64,000 nucleotides of DNA from Sphingobacterium kitahiroshimense (lineage in GTDB: Bacteria > Bacteroidota > Bacteroidia > Sphingobacteriales > Sphingobacteriaceae): the NCBI RefSeq assembly GCF_025961315.1, contig NZ_JAOQNK010000001.1, positions 5,022,001 to 5,086,000 of the forward strand, given 5' to 3'. Under the pieces are notes generated by a model. It was given only the letters and a program-made list of their open reading frames with translations, ran no database searches and was not told where the DNA came from. The position numbers and the translations under genes are program-made. Each line of letters starts with the position of its first letter. Positions within the stretch are counted from its first letter, which is position 1. Of this stretch, positions 18,411 to 27,367 are shown piece after piece.

Positions 18411-19592
18411 TTATGCTTCCCTTCTCATATCAAAAGATATGTAATTTTCAAAATACTCAAGTGACCTTATGGGGGTTGTGCGGTTACTCAACAGTTCAAT
18501 ATAATTATTTGCCATCAATCTCCATGTTGATAGTTCTCCAAAACTTTGCGCTTTGAACCGATACCAAGCCAATAATCTTGGGGAATGATACAAAAGGCTG
18601 ATGTTTTCGCGCATCGCTTCTATATCATCGAAAGGTGTGAGTATGCCTCGGTCATCGATCAATAAATCCTTAGCGTGCCAATAGGGAGTAGCAATAACAG
18701 CTGTTCCAGCTCCAACTGCGAACGATAGAGTTCCACTACTTGATTGTTCCTTATGTTGATAGGGAGATATGTAAATATCGCATGCTGTAAGATATTCTTT
18801 GAGTTGCTCATCCGATAAAAACTCATCTACAAATACGACTTTATCCTGTAATTCTAATTGTTCCACCAGATTTTGTAATTCATAACGATAGGATTCACCT
18901 TCACTTGCCAATACATGCGGATGTGTCTTTCCGACAATAAAGTATTTGAAATCTGGTAAATCGAGACCTACCAAAGACTTGATAGCGTATTCCAAATTTT
19001 TACTCCGTCTGATTAAGCCGAAAGTCAGCATCATAAAATGTTGCTGTAAGCCTAATTTTTGCTTTGCTAATCCTTGGTTATAATCAAACTGAGGAACTCC
19101 ATGTGGAATCATTTTAATCTTGTGATGATAAAGATCTGGGAAAATCTCTTTCAAAATTGAGCATCCTTTGGGCGAAAGAGAAATGACCTGCTTTGATTTT
19201 TTCAGGAGTGATTCCATGATTTCTTTTTTCCTTAAGGTTGGATCCTGTATTATTGTGTGAAAAACCGTTATTAATGGTATGTTTAAGTTATTGATCAGGT
19301 TATTGATGAAAATGCCATCAGCACCACCAAAAATCCCAAATTCATGTTGTAATATACAATAATCATATTCCTCATTAATGATACATGAAGCTTGCATATA
19401 ACTGTCTAATCCATCCTTGTCAATGACAAATCGTATTGAGTTATCAAATTGTTCTTTACCTAATTTACATACAGCAATTAGATCGACTGTTACATCTGGA
19501 TCGAGCTCCATTCCCTGTTTCAGATCTTTAGTGAAGGTTGCAAGTCCACATTTCTGAGGAGGGCAGGTGCTAATAATGACAATTTTCTTCAT
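18411..19592 (-). CDS. Group 1 (GT4-type) glycosyltransferase
   Basis: A 393-residue GT-B fold glycosyltransferase, cytoplasmic. The N-terminal domain starts with IVIISTCPPQKCGLATFTKD, the acceptor-side glycine loop. The C-terminal nucleotide-sugar domain contains TFGLIRRSKNLEYAIKSL, VVFVDEFLSDEQLKEYL and DIYISPYQHKEQSSSGTLSFA, where the E/G-rich end matches the donor-binding motif of this family. The sugar and acceptor are not predictable; glycolipid, capsule or glycoside synthesis are the usual roles. A 38-codon ORF ends 7 nt upstream and may form an operon with it. Confidence 0.85.
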   Translation of the reverse strand: MKKIVIISTCPPQKCGLATFTKDLKQGMELDPDVTVDLIAVCKLGKEQFDNSIRFVIDKDGLDSYMQASCIINEEYDYCILQHEFGIFGGADGIFINNLINNLNIPLITVFHTIIQDPTLRKKEIMESLLKKSKQVISLSPKGCSILKEIFPDLYHHKIKMIPHGVPQFDYNQGLAKQKLGLQQHFMMLTFGLIRRSKNLEYAIKSLVGLDLPDFKYFIVGKTHPHVLASEGESYRYELQNLVEQLELQDKVVFVDEFLSDEQLKEYLTACDIYISPYQHKEQSSSGTLSFAVGAGTAVIATPYWHAKDLLIDDRGILTPFDDIEAMRENISLLYHSPRLLAWYRFKAQSFGELSTWRLMANNYIELLSNRTTPIRSLEYFENYISFDMRREA

Positions 19593-19599
19593 ATTATTG

Positions 19600-19716
19600 C
19601 TACTTGCTTATGTTATTATCTGCCTGCTCAACAGGTATATCCAAAATCGCCATCAATAATAAATAATATCCTCTGTCTAAGCCCATTTCTTTTGCTTTTT
19701 GATCGATATGCTCCAT
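19600..19716 (-). CDS. Possible small protein upstream of the glycosyltransferase
   Basis: A 38-codon ORF starting MEHIDQKAKEMGLDRGYYLL and ending 7 nt before the glycosyltransferase start, in the same direction. The composition is protein-like: an amphipathic helix, then the hydrophobic LLLMAILDIPVEQA. The tight spacing suggests a real cotranscribed gene. No homologue is recognised and coding cannot be proved from one sequence. Confidence 0.4.
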   Translation of the reverse strand: MEHIDQKAKEMGLDRGYYLLLMAILDIPVEQADNNISK

Positions 19717-20056
19717 AATATATAGTATGATTAAATGCTACGTCCTTTTTATGCAAGCTGTAAATCAAAAGCTGTACCCAAAACCTATTTTTATGTACAT
19801 AACCGTAGTTTTTAGGTCAGTTAAAGTAGATTGTTACTTATCGACAGTACTAAGCGTAGAGCGTGCGTATTTGTACGGACACATAGAAATATTCTTGTTT
19901 TTAGCGTTGGCTGATACGAATTGGTTTGCTTTTATTCTGAGGCAAAAAGTTAGATTACCGTGCAAGAAATAGATAATTACATATAATTAGTTTACAGATG
20001 GTCGATAATTTAGCAAGAATGAATGTGGTCATTCATTAAATTTATTTATAAAAAAT
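19717..20056. other. Intergenic region
   Basis: About 340 bp between the start of the small ORF and the tRNA-Ala terminator. It should hold the promoter of the glycosyltransferase unit on the minus strand. An open plus-strand frame at 19727-19972 has an unconvincing composition and no context. I see nothing else. Confidence 0.4.
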
Positions 20057-20094
20057 AAAAAGGCTTATACATAAAAATATGTATAAGCCTTTTT
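20057..20094 (-). terminator. Terminator of the tRNA-Ala gene
   Basis: A 13-bp perfect stem (20061-20073 with 20078-20090) with an AAAA loop, flanked by A-run and T-run, 5 nt downstream of the tRNA 3' end on the minus strand. It could also stop plus-strand transcripts. Confidence 0.85.
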
Positions 20095-20098
20095 AATG

Positions 20099-20171
20099 TG
20101 GAGCATATCGGAATCGAACCGATCACCTCTTCACTGCCAGCGAAGCGCTCTACCAAATGAGCTAATACCCC
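20099..20171 (-). tRNA. tRNA-Ala (anticodon GGC)
   Basis: A 73-nt cloverleaf on the minus strand. The acceptor stem starts GGGG and contains the G3-U70 wobble pair that identifies alanine tRNAs. The anticodon arm is CTTCG-CTGGCAG-TGAAG, with GGC at positions 34-36, reading GCC and GCU. The T-arm carries TTCGATT. The discriminator base is A, and the 3' CCA is not encoded. Confidence 0.95.
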
Positions 20172-20534
20172 AGTATGTCGTAAGACAGGACCAAGATAGT
20201 ACTTTAATATGAAATTCAAAACATCGGCGTTCTAATTTTTTCATTTACCTCTGTATTTTTTATTAGAATAGCTAGAGTAATAGACTATTTTGGTTTATAC
20301 AGATTTAAAACTATTTATTTTACATAAGTTAATTTATTGTATTTGAGCGTAATAATCTATTTTCTTTATTTTTTAACCATAAATTTTTGATAAGTGAGAT
20401 TTCATAAAGCCTCAACTTCGGACCATTATGTTCTTGATAGGTGCAATTAGAAAATAATTCCTTGTAAATGAGTTGTTTGTTGATTGTGTTTTAATTATGA
20501 CAAAAAAGTCTACTAAATCTATATATAAAAATAT
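20172..20534. other. Intergenic region upstream of susC
   Basis: AT-rich, with no coding signal. It carries the tRNA-Ala promoter (minus strand) and the far upstream part of the susC promoter. I see no riboswitch-like structure. Confidence 0.4.
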
Positions 20535-20542
20535 TACTTTTG
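20535..20542 (+). promoter_or_regulatory. Candidate -7 box of the susCD operon
   Basis: TACTTTTG matches the Bacteroidota -7 consensus TAnnTTTG and lies 117 bp before the chosen susC start. No clear -33 TTG stands at the usual distance, so an activator may be needed. The leader holds a small stem, CTACTA/TAGTAG, near 20560. Confidence 0.4.
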
Positions 20543-20658
20543 CCACACAATAAAGACTACTAGTTTAGTAGATTATTGTTTTTCAATAAATATAAGCGAA
20601 ACGGAGTCCGTATTAAATGCTTTATAAGTGCAGTATTAAAAATTCTAAACAGTATTAC

Positions 20659-23600
20659 ATGCAGTTAACAAACAAAATTTTTCCATTAGTAGCTACGGTA
20701 TTAACCGTCTCAAGTATGAGTCAACTTCAGGCTCAGCAGCGCAATGTACAAGGTAAAGTTACAGATGCCACAACAGGAAAAGCGCTTTCAGGAGTTAATG
20801 TTGTTTTCTCCGGGCAGACTAGAGGCACAACAACAAATGTAAATGGAGAATTTACACTCCCCGTACAGCAGGCTTCAGATACCATTATCGAATTTTCTTA
20901 TATCGGTTATGAGACTCAAAAGGTAAAAGCTGACGGCGCTAATCTGACTGTCGCTTTGCAGGTTACCAGTCAAAACCTTGATGAGGTTGTGGTGGTCGCT
21001 TATGGTACATCTAAGCGCGCCAATATTACCGGATCAGTCAGCACGGTTAATGCAAAAGCAATTGAAAATAGACAGGTCTCCAGTATTTCGAAAGCGTTGG
21101 AAGGTCAAGTACCCGGTTTACAGTCGGTCGCATCTTCAGGTCAGCCCGGTACCGATGCGGCGATCAGAATTCGCGGTATCGGTTCTATCAACGCCTCCAG
21201 TTCACCGTTATTTGTCGTGGACGGAAATCCATTTTCAGGAGATATCAACTCGATCAATCCCAATGATATTCAATCCGTTTCTGTTCTGAAAGATGCTGCT
21301 TCAAGCGCCTTATATGGATCTAGAGGTGCTAATGGTGTCATTATCATTACGACAAAAAGTGGTAAGTCTTCTGAAAATACGACGATCAATCTTAATTTTA
21401 CCCAAGGTTATTCTGGAAGAGCGGTTCGTGACTACGATCAGGTATCTACGGATGATTATTTCCAAATGTATTGGGAGGCACTTCGTAATAAAAACCTTTC
21501 AAATGGTTTGACAGCCGCGCAGGCAGCAACAAATGCGACGAACAGTGTTATAACTGATCTGAATAAAAATCCATATGGATCGGCATTTCCGCAGCCGGTA
21601 GGACTGGATGGGAAATTAGTTCCAGGAGCAAAAGCATTATGGAATGATCCATGGACCGATGTTTTGCAACGTACAGGTGTGCGTACACAAGGAGATTTAA
21701 GTTTCAGTGGTGGTGGTCCTAAAAATACCTATTTTATGTCCGGGAGTTATTTGGATGATCAGGGTATTGCAATTGAATCAGGTTTCAAACGGTATAATGT
21801 ACGTGCCAATATTGATGGAAAGATGAAATCCTGGTTAAATGCAGGTCTCAATATAGCAGGTAGCAGTACACAGCAGAAATATCCGCAATCCGAAGATAGC
21901 AACACCGCTAATATTATCAATTTTTCCCGCTTAGTACCTTCTTTTTATCCTTACTACGAGCGTGCAGCAGACGGTTCTTATGTGCTGGATGAAAACGGAA
22001 ATAAAATATATGATTTTGGACTTTACCGTCCGAGTGGCGCTACTCCAAAGAACAATCTGGCAGCTTCACTGCCTTTAGATAAAAATGATATCCGAAGAGA
22101 AAATGTTGCCGCTAGAGCCTACCTTGAGGCTGTTTTTTCAAAAGATCTGAAATTCCGATCTACTTATAGTCTAGACTATATCAATAGTAATACCCATAAT
22201 TATACCAATCCTACGGTTGGTTTTGGTGTCGATACAAAAGGATCTGTGTCCAAATCCAATGTACGAACAGTAGGACAAACTTGGAACAATATTTTAACGT
22301 TTGATAAGCAGTTTGACCTACATCACTTGAATGTATTGGCAGGTCAGGAATATTATGATTTCAACAGTTCCAATATGAGTGGTAGTCGTCAGGGATTTGT
22401 ACTTCCAGGATTTTACGAACCGGTCGCAGCGTCGCAATTGAATAATTTTACAGGATCTAGCGTCGATTACAGCTTATTGAGTTTCCTTGGACGTGCCGAA
22501 TATAACTATGATAACCGTTATTATTTCTCGACCTCATTACGTACCGATGGATCATCCCGTTTTGCACCTGAAACCCGTTGGGGAACTTTCTGGTCAGTGG
22601 GCGGTTCATGGAAAATTGCGCAGGAAAATTTCTTGAAAGATGTTTCAGCTCTTAATCAGTTAACCTTGAGAGCTAGTTATGGAGGCCAGGGAAATGACAA
22701 CTTGGGAACTTACTATGCTTACCAAGGCTTATATACTATTTCCAATAGTTTAGGTGAAGGCGGAACGGTTACAAGCCGATTGCCAACACCAGATCTGAAA
22801 TGGGAGACAAACTTGAACTTTAATGTGGGTTTGGATGTTGCTGCTTTTAAAAATCGAGTTTCATTAAGTGTTGAATATTTTAATCGCCAAAGTAAAGATC
22901 TGTTATTTACAATGCCGATGCCTTATTCGAGCGGTTATTCAGGTTATGATGCTAATATTGGATCACTTCGAAATAGAGGATTCGATATCGATATACACAC
23001 GATCCCAGTACTGACTGAAAACTTCAGATGGAACTTGGATGTGAATCTATCTCATTATACCAATAAAATCACCTCGCTGCCAAATAATAACAAAGATATC
23101 ATTACGGGCACACGTGCATTACGTGTTGGTGGTACGATCTATGATTTCTTTATGCCGGAATGGGCGGGTGTAAATCCTGAAAATGGATTACCTCAATGGT
23201 ATGTGGCCGATCAGGACGGGAAAAAAACAGATCAAAAAACATCTGAGTATACTAAAGCTGGATTTTTTGATGTCGGAAGCTCATTGCCTGATTTAATAGG
23301 TGGTGTAAGCAATAGCTTTAGTTATAAGAATTTTGATTTATCTGCTTTGGTCAGCTTCAGTTTAGGTGGACAAGTGTTGGATAACGATTATATCCAGTTG
23401 ATGCATACCGGAAATAATGTGGGAAGAGCGTGGAGTGTTGAAATGTTGAATCATTGGACACCAGAAAATACAGCTACAAACGTCCCAAAGTTGACCACAG
23501 ATAATTTAAACTGGACTTCAACCTCCACACGCTTTTTATATGATGCAACTTATGCGCGTTTAAAGAATGTGAGCTTAGGCTATAGTTTACCTGGAGATTT

Positions 23601-23769
23601 AATCCGAAGAATTGGACTCGGTAAAGTACGCGTATTTGCAACAGCAGAAAACTTTCTAACTTTTTATGGACATCAAGGAATGGATCCGGAGCAGACATTA
23701 AATGGAGCTACTTATTTCCGGTACCCGGCTATGCGTACCATTTCAGGAGGTTTGCAGCTTGTTTTTTAA
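20659..23769 (+). CDS. SusC-family TonB-dependent outer-membrane transporter
   Basis: TonB-dependent importer of the SusC/RagA class, which forms the barrel beneath a SusD lid and takes up oligosaccharides or peptides. I start it at 20659, where MQLTNKIFPLVATVL begins a normal signal peptide ending at AQAQ-like LQAQQ; the upstream ATG at 20617 adds 14 residues that would spoil it. Then come a carboxypeptidase-D-regulatory-like domain (NVQGKVTDATTGKALSGVNV), the TonB-side motif LDEVVVVAYGTSKRANITGS, the plug (VPGLQSV, IRIRGIGSI, VLKDAASSALYGSRGANGV) and a 22-strand-type barrel ending in QLVF. It has no STN domain, so it is not a sigma/anti-sigma transducer. It pairs with the SusD gene 31 bp downstream. 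Substrate unknown; no hydrolase is encoded in the operon. Confidence 0.95.
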   Translation: MQLTNKIFPLVATVLTVSSMSQLQAQQRNVQGKVTDATTGKALSGVNVVFSGQTRGTTTNVNGEFTLPVQQASDTIIEFSYIGYETQKVKADGANLTVALQVTSQNLDEVVVVAYGTSKRANITGSVSTVNAKAIENRQVSSISKALEGQVPGLQSVASSGQPGTDAAIRIRGIGSINASSSPLFVVDGNPFSGDINSINPNDIQSVSVLKDAASSALYGSRGANGVIIITTKSGKSSENTTINLNFTQGYSGRAVRDYDQVSTDDYFQMYWEALRNKNLSNGLTAAQAATNATNSVITDLNKNPYGSAFPQPVGLDGKLVPGAKALWNDPWTDVLQRTGVRTQGDLSFSGGGPKNTYFMSGSYLDDQGIAIESGFKRYNVRANIDGKMKSWLNAGLNIAGSSTQQKYPQSEDSNTANIINFSRLVPSFYPYYERAADGSYVLDENGNKIYDFGLYRPSGATPKNNLAASLPLDKNDIRRENVAARAYLEAVFSKDLKFRSTYSLDYINSNTHNYTNPTVGFGVDTKGSVSKSNVRTVGQTWNNILTFDKQFDLHHLNVLAGQEYYDFNSSNMSGSRQGFVLPGFYEPVAASQLNNFTGSSVDYSLLSFLGRAEYNYDNRYYFSTSLRTDGSSRFAPETRWGTFWSVGGSWKIAQENFLKDVSALNQLTLRASYGGQGNDNLGTYYAYQGLYTISNSLGEGGTVTSRLPTPDLKWETNLNFNVGLDVAAFKNRVSLSVEYFNRQSKDLLFTMPMPYSSGYSGYDANIGSLRNRGFDIDIHTIPVLTENFRWNLDVNLSHYTNKITSLPNNNKDIITGTRALRVGGTIYDFFMPEWAGVNPENGLPQWYVADQDGKKTDQKTSEYTKAGFFDVGSSLPDLIGGVSNSFSYKNFDLSALVSFSLGGQVLDNDYIQLMHTGNNVGRAWSVEMLNHWTPENTATNVPKLTTDNLNWTSTSTRFLYDATYARLKNVSLGYSLPGDLIRRIGLGKVRVFATAENFLTFYGHQGMDPEQTLNGATYFRYPAMRTISGGLQLVF

Positions 23770-23800
23770 TGTTTAGGCAATCATATAAAAATAAAACAGT

Positions 23801-25291
23801 ATGAATATGAAATTAAAATCTACCTATATACTTTTGGCAGTTTCCTTACTCGGTACATCTTGTAAAGATGTCTTGGACACCAATCCGACAACTGCCGTCG
23901 CTGAGTCCGAGATTTATAAAACGACCGCGAATGTTGAAACGGTTATTAATGGCACTTGGAAATACCTCAATGATACGTTTTTCACGTATGCCAATCCGGG
24001 CTACTCAGCTATTTTGCGTACCAGTGATGCCATGGGGAGTGACGTTGCTTTGACGACAAAATACGGGTACCGCGATGCTTATACTTTTTCTGAACTCAAT
24101 AATAACCGATCTTACCGCATTAACTCTTTCTGGACTTTGCTTTATAAAGTCATCGATAATGCCAATAATGTTGTTGCTAAAGTCGATGGCGCTGAAGGCA
24201 GTACAGAAGATAAGAATAGGTTAAAGGGGCAGGCAAAAGCACTCCGCGCATTTGCCTATCTGAATCTAGCTTCTTTTTATCAGTTTAGTTATCAGAAAGA
24301 TAAAAATGCGTTAACAGCACCGATTTATACTGAACCAAGCACCACAGCGACCAAAGGAAATCCGCGAGCAAGTCTACAGCAACTTTACGATCAAATTTTA
24401 AGTGACTTAAAAGATAGCCAAACACTTCTTGAAGGATATACCCGTACCGAGAAATATAAGATCAATCAGCATGTAGTTCAGGGTTTATTGGCACGTACCT
24501 ATCTGCAGGTGGGTGAATGGAAGCTAGCAGCTGAGGCTGCAGAAAAAGCAAGAAGTACTTACAATCTTATGGGTGCAGCTGATTATCAGGCAGGGTTCAA
24601 TGATCTTGGAAATTCAGAATGGATATGGGGACATAAGCAGACGACTGAACAAAGCAATGCTAGTTATACCTTTCATTATTTAGACGTATCCTCGGATGCA
24701 TCTTATTATTTCAGCTTTATGGCAGATCCTTATTTTAAGAATTTATTTGACGAAAGCGATACGCGCTACAGTTTATTCGAGTGGGATCCATTGGCTGGAC
24801 GTGAAGGGTTTTTAAGATATAAAAAATTCAAATTTAAGCCTAATGTGATCGGAGATATCGTATATATGCGTTCTTCCGAGATGGTATTGATTGAAGCCGA
24901 AGGTTATGCGCGAGCAGGCCTGCAGGAAAAAGCCATTGCCGCATTAAATACATTGCGTACTGCCCGTCAAGCAAAACTATATGACGTGAGCCAAGGGAAA
25001 AACTTAATTGATGAGATCTTAATCGAGCGTCGTAAAGAATTGTGGGGTGAAGGGTTCGCTTTATCTGATATTATCAGAACCCAAGGAAAAGTACAGCGTA
25101 AATTGTATATTGATGAAACAGGTAAACCAATTCAAGTACCGATTAAAACAGCAAATGGCGGAACCAAACTTGTGAACGGGCAGGGGCACCGTGTGGTGAA
25201 ATTTCCGGATGGATCAAATTTCGTGGAAAATAGCCCTTATTATCTATTTACTGTTCCAAATGAAGAGATTGTCAGAAATCCTAATTTATAA
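23801..25291 (+). CDS. SusD/RagB-family nutrient-binding lipoprotein
   Basis: Surface lipoprotein of 496 residues that acts as the substrate-binding lid of the SusC channel just upstream. It has a lipoprotein signal with lipobox LLGTSC, lipidated at about C21. RagB/SusD features: TPR-like helices with RLKGQAKALRAFAYLNLASF, QHVVQGLLARTYLQVGEWKLA, and the C-terminal VYMRSSEMVLIEAEGYARAG, LIDEILIERRKELWGEGFALSDI and the ending VPNEEIVRNPNL. The length is usual. It has the same promoter as susC (31-bp gap) and is followed by a strong terminator. With no enzyme alongside, the substrate cannot be predicted. Confidence 0.95.
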   Translation: MNMKLKSTYILLAVSLLGTSCKDVLDTNPTTAVAESEIYKTTANVETVINGTWKYLNDTFFTYANPGYSAILRTSDAMGSDVALTTKYGYRDAYTFSELNNNRSYRINSFWTLLYKVIDNANNVVAKVDGAEGSTEDKNRLKGQAKALRAFAYLNLASFYQFSYQKDKNALTAPIYTEPSTTATKGNPRASLQQLYDQILSDLKDSQTLLEGYTRTEKYKINQHVVQGLLARTYLQVGEWKLAAEAAEKARSTYNLMGAADYQAGFNDLGNSEWIWGHKQTTEQSNASYTFHYLDVSSDASYYFSFMADPYFKNLFDESDTRYSLFEWDPLAGREGFLRYKKFKFKPNVIGDIVYMRSSEMVLIEAEGYARAGLQEKAIAALNTLRTARQAKLYDVSQGKNLIDEILIERRKELWGEGFALSDIIRTQGKVQRKLYIDETGKPIQVPIKTANGGTKLVNGQGHRVVKFPDGSNFVENSPYYLFTVPNEEIVRNPNL

Positions 25292-25312
25292 TAGCAATTG
25301 CTTTTTAATAAT

Positions 25313-25348
25313 AACAGGCCTCTTACAGTAGTAAGGGCCTGTTTTTTT
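25313..25348 (+). terminator. Intrinsic terminator of the susCD operon
   Basis: An 8-bp GC-rich outer stem (25313-25320 with 25336-25343), extended by a 5-bp inner stem CTTAC/GTAAG, followed by a seven-T run. Confidence 0.88.
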
Positions 25349-25438
25349 ATGACTTATTTCACGCTTATTTTTAATCTTTCTTATTACATTCTATATATAG
25401 CAAATAGTAGACTATTATTTATTTCCAGTCAACTATAA

Positions 25439-26269
25439 TTATTTTAAAGGTACTCGTTTGGCTAATGTTTTTAGTGCTCCTTTGTAAGAGTCAACACCGC
25501 CAAGAAATGGTTTTCTTGTGTCCGAAAACAGTTGTCTTCCAGTCGCATCATAAATAGTCATTAAGACTTTTGTATCATAATTTGTACTGGTGTAGCTATT
25601 GTTTGATTGTACAACAGTACCCTTTGTTTTATTTTTTTTTTTCTTGTCATCATAAGATGATACACCAGATCCATAGCTGAATGTTCCTTTATTTTCAATA
25701 TCATAGACCCCTAATACGACATAATCTACACCTAATAGCTTTGCTAATTCTTCCGGTGTATGATTGGCAATATCAGCGAGATTAATACCTGCTTTAGAAA
25801 GGGTAGCGTTGGTCGTCCTTGAATCTTGCATCTGAATAGAAAGTGATCGTGATCTTAAAGCATCGACACAGGCCTGCTGCACTTCCCGTCTCATCACATC
25901 AGTGGTTAGCCCTTGGTCATTACTGGCAATTTCAAATGGAATAACAGCAAGTCTGTTCCCGCCCTGTATAGCGCTAGATTGTAATGCTGTTGTATTGACT
26001 GTACTGCTGGCGTTACCAGCTGACTTAAACGATTCTTCTCTTCCATTGGCAAATACAATTTTATCAATTAAAGATTTTTTAAGTTCATATTGTAGCTCCT
26101 CACCGGTATAAGAAAACTTGACTATTTCGTCTCCAATAGTGATTACTTTTCCTTTTTTCTGTCCACCGTCCATGAGGTAAATGACATCTTCTTTTTGCTG
26201 CGCAAAAGCTGTGGACGTGCATATCAGTAAAGTGAAGAGATAAATTGTAAATTTTAAAATGTGTTTCAT
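25439..26269 (-). CDS. Exported protein with a CsgG/FlgO-like fold, function unknown
   Basis: A 276-residue exported protein. Signal peptide at about 1-23 (FTIYLFTLLICTSTAFAQ). Residues 27-75 (DVIYLMDGGQKKGKVITIGD) resemble a small beta domain seen in other Bacteroidota exported proteins. Residues 105-270 read like the CsgG/FlgO/LpoB alpha-beta fold: NRLAVIPFEIASNDQGLT, then VQQACVDALRSRSLSIQMQDS, then ELAKLLGVDYVVLGVYDIE, then KVLMTIYDATGRQLFSDTRKP. Lysine-rich stretch DDKKKKNKTKG at about 207-217. Probably periplasmic; a role in envelope assembly is only suggested by the fold. Single gene. Confidence 0.55.
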   Translation of the reverse strand: MKHILKFTIYLFTLLICTSTAFAQQKEDVIYLMDGGQKKGKVITIGDEIVKFSYTGEELQYELKKSLIDKIVFANGREESFKSAGNASSTVNTTALQSSAIQGGNRLAVIPFEIASNDQGLTTDVMRREVQQACVDALRSRSLSIQMQDSRTTNATLSKAGINLADIANHTPEELAKLLGVDYVVLGVYDIENKGTFSYGSGVSSYDDKKKKNKTKGTVVQSNNSYTSTNYDTKVLMTIYDATGRQLFSDTRKPFLGGVDSYKGALKTLAKRVPLK

Positions 26270-26515
26270 AGTTAAGTTAGATTAATTTTGCCTGCTTATA
26301 TTTTGCTATCGTAAATATTGCCTGTTAGCGAGCTTAAAAGATTAACAAATAGCCATTAGAAATGGTTTTTAATCTATCAAATTATCTGATTAAAAACAGA
26401 AATGCAATGGCTGGAAAAGCAGCTTCAAAGAGTTAAAAGAAAATTGAAAGAGGTCATTACATTTTGACATCAATGGGTTGATCTACTAAGTCTTTTCGCT
26501 CTTTTAGATTAAAAA

Positions 26516-27280
26516 TTATAAATATTGATTTGGCGTTTTTCGCAGATATTTTTTAAAGAATTCTATAAATGCACTCGGGCTAGAAAAATCTAATTCATCA
26601 GCTGTTTCGTTAACATTTCTACCATTGGTTAATAATTCTATTGATCGATGCAGTCTCCATTGTTGCCTCCAGTCCTGATAAGACATGCCTGTTTCTTTCA
26701 TAAAAATGCGTCCAATTGTTTTTTCAGTTATCCCGATTTCTAACGCAAATTTCTTCATTAACGGAGGTTTTGACTTCCCTATATTCCACTGATCTATATA
26801 GGGTTGAAATCTTGGATCCGACGGCTCTACTAAGGTTAAGTTTTCATGGGATGCGTTCTGAAATTCTTCAAAAAAAACAGCTGTTATATTTTTCTGATTG
26901 CTCCAATGCATATCCCAGGGCCAATACGATATGCGTTCAATAACTTCTTTTAATAAAGGACTTATATTCATGATTATTAATTCATTAGGTAGGTTTTTGA
27001 ACTTGTTGGGATCAAAATATATAGAACGATAAGCGACTGTATTTCTAATCATAACGCTATGTAATACATTTGGTGGAATCCATGCCGCCATTGTGGGCGG
27101 TAATAAACTCTGTGTACTATCTGTACGTATTGACATGCATCCGCTAGGAGCATATAATAGTTGCGCCTTTTGATGTTTGTGGCGTCCTGAATCATGAGCA
27201 TTCAATTCTGACGCAATGCCAATTACAGCAGCATCTATTTTGTCGGGATCAAAGTAATCATCTTTAGCTATGTATGTCAT
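26516..27280 (-). CDS. AraC-family transcriptional regulator with cupin sensor
   Basis: A 254-residue regulator. The N-terminal half is cupin-like (HDSGRHKHQKAQLLYAPSG, PPTMAAWIPPNVLHSV), a sugar- or small-molecule-sensing fold. The C-terminal part (about 165-254) holds two helix-turn-helix motifs typical of AraC, with ISEKTIGRIF-like EITEKTIGRIFMKETG and the second, NVNETADELDFSSPSAFIEF. It is divergent from the efflux-pump gene at 27368 with an 87-bp gap. An 11-bp direct repeat with 21-bp phasing sits there, the first copy touching this gene's start codon, so control of the pump and autoregulation are likely. Confidence 0.9.
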   Translation of the reverse strand: MTYIAKDDYFDPDKIDAAVIGIASELNAHDSGRHKHQKAQLLYAPSGCMSIRTDSTQSLLPPTMAAWIPPNVLHSVMIRNTVAYRSIYFDPNKFKNLPNELIIMNISPLLKEVIERISYWPWDMHWSNQKNITAVFFEEFQNASHENLTLVEPSDPRFQPYIDQWNIGKSKPPLMKKFALEIGITEKTIGRIFMKETGMSYQDWRQQWRLHRSIELLTNGRNVNETADELDFSSPSAFIEFFKKYLRKTPNQYL

Positions 27281-27311
27281 TGTCTTAATATTGATATTTT
27301 TTGTCTTAATA
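27280..27311. promoter_or_regulatory. Candidate AraC-type operator (21-bp phased direct repeat)
   Basis: TTGTCTTAATA occurs exactly at 27280-27290 and again at 27301-27311, a spacing of two helical turns. AraC-family proteins commonly bind two direct half-sites 21 bp apart. It lies between the AraC regulator and the efflux pump, overlapping the regulator's start codon. Confidence 0.65.
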
Positions 27312-27367
27312 CCAATAACAAGATACGATAAATCATGTGTTATTTTGCAAATTAATTAAAGTGAAAA

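Noticed and set aside
19727..19972. Open frame of 81 codons on the plus strand
   Set aside because: The composition is unlike a folded protein, it has no neighbours in an operon, and it lies in a region expected to hold promoters.
26402..26467. Cationic, amphipathic 21-codon ORF (starts MQWLEKQLQRVKRK)
   Set aside because: Very short, no leader or operon context, and likely to occur by chance in AT-rich DNA.
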